A stretch of DNA of 64,000 nucleotides from assembly GCA_002281575.1 (NCBI GenBank), contig NCGN01000010.1, positions 1-64,000 of the forward strand, in the 5' to 3' direction. The stretch's first letter is position 1. Each line of letters opens with the position of its first letter. This stretch comes from Sphingobacteriia bacterium 28-36-52. GTDB lineage: Bacteria > Bacteroidota > Bacteroidia > Chitinophagales > Chitinophagaceae. Below are positions 63,904 to 64,000 of the stretch, piece by piece. Below the pieces are notes generated by a model that ran no database searches, was not told the DNA's origin, and saw only the letters and a program-made list of their open reading frames with translations. The position numbers were made by a program, and so were the translations under genes.

Positions 63904-64000
63904 ATGCAATACAGGCACTTATTTTTTGACTTAGATCATACGCTCTGGGACTTTGATACCAATTCTAAAGAAGCATTGAAAGACTTATATGATAGCAATC
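63904..64000 (+). CDS. HAD-family hydrolase, YjjG-like, N-terminal part (runs off right edge)
   Basis: The first 32 residues begin MQYRHLFFDLDHTLWDFD. FFDLDHTLWDFD is the HAD nucleophile motif (DxDxT) with the LWDF variant usual in YjjG-type pyrimidine nucleotidases. Divergent from the SDR gene. The rest is outside the window. Confidence 0.8.
   Translation, partial: MQYRHLFFDLDHTLWDFDTNSKEALKDLYDSN

Noticed and set aside
1..64000. CRISPR arrays, tRNA or rRNA genes, intact insertion sequences
   Set aside because: No regularly spaced repeats, cloverleaf-like sequences or transposase motifs were seen in the intergenic regions or frames.

Overview
This is an AT-rich chromosomal segment of a Bacteroidota bacterium, most likely a member of the Chitinophagaceae (Sediminibacterium-like). 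The lineage call is inferred from a SusC/SusD pair, many TlpA/DUF4369-type thioredoxin lipoproteins, the tiny ribosomal protein bTHX, type III pantothenate kinase, DUF2911, DUF4286 and TIGR02757 proteins, and promoters matching the Bacteroidota -7 box TAnnTTTG.

Region 1 (1-4098): the start of a TonB-type outer-membrane protein running off the left edge, then a small defence-type island with an AbiEi/AbiEii antitoxin-toxin pair and an AAA/DUF4143 ATPase. Both units have inverted repeats directly over their start regions.

Region 2 (4099-19226) is the most interesting part. It is a minus-strand locus for making and exporting cysteine-rich double-glycine-leader peptides. It holds two short precursors with matching 23-residue leaders and unrelated 6-Cys and 8-Cys cores, a C39-peptidase ABC exporter, an HlyD adaptor, a fused C39-like/VKOR/thioredoxin oxidoreductase, five TlpA-like thioredoxin proteins, a CarboxypepD_reg protein, a small lipoprotein, and an orphan NarL/LuxR-type response regulator at its head. 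Four copies of one 18-bp palindrome (GGGGGTATTTTTACCCCC) lie upstream of minus-strand units here, including one beside the regulator. A 99-nt repeat with a compensated stem and a possible pseudoknot lies in two leader regions. A decayed AbiEii/TlpA junction at 9490-9615 records an earlier duplication and loss. My reading is that the regulator acts through the palindrome on peptide production, C39-mediated export and periplasmic disulfide formation; the function of the peptides is unknown.

Region 3 (19228-26198): LOG protein, exonuclease III, DUF4286, HU, bTHX, a Tat-exported class V aminotransferase and a further TlpA protein. Region 4 (26220-32966): polysaccharide genes (FkbM methyltransferase, four glycosyltransferases, an O-antigen ligase-like protein) with MeaB among them. 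Region 5 (33024-44559): LON-domain protein, CoaX, an outer-membrane protein, LptC, an aldo/keto reductase, an ECF sigma/anti-sigma/DUF4097 set, a CorC-like transporter, TatC, RpiB and an M28 peptidase. Region 6 (44654-54269): SusD/SusC, a deoxyhypusine synthase-like protein and a four-gene lipid/glycan operon. Region 7 (54340-64000): SdpR/SdpI with a palindromic operator, hydrolases, cystathionine gamma-synthase, a serine hydrolase, TIGR02757, a FAH-family protein, a flavin reductase, an SDR and the start of a HAD phosphatase. I saw no tRNA, rRNA, CRISPR array or intact insertion sequence. With the starts chosen here, no gene-free stretch exceeds 300 bases.
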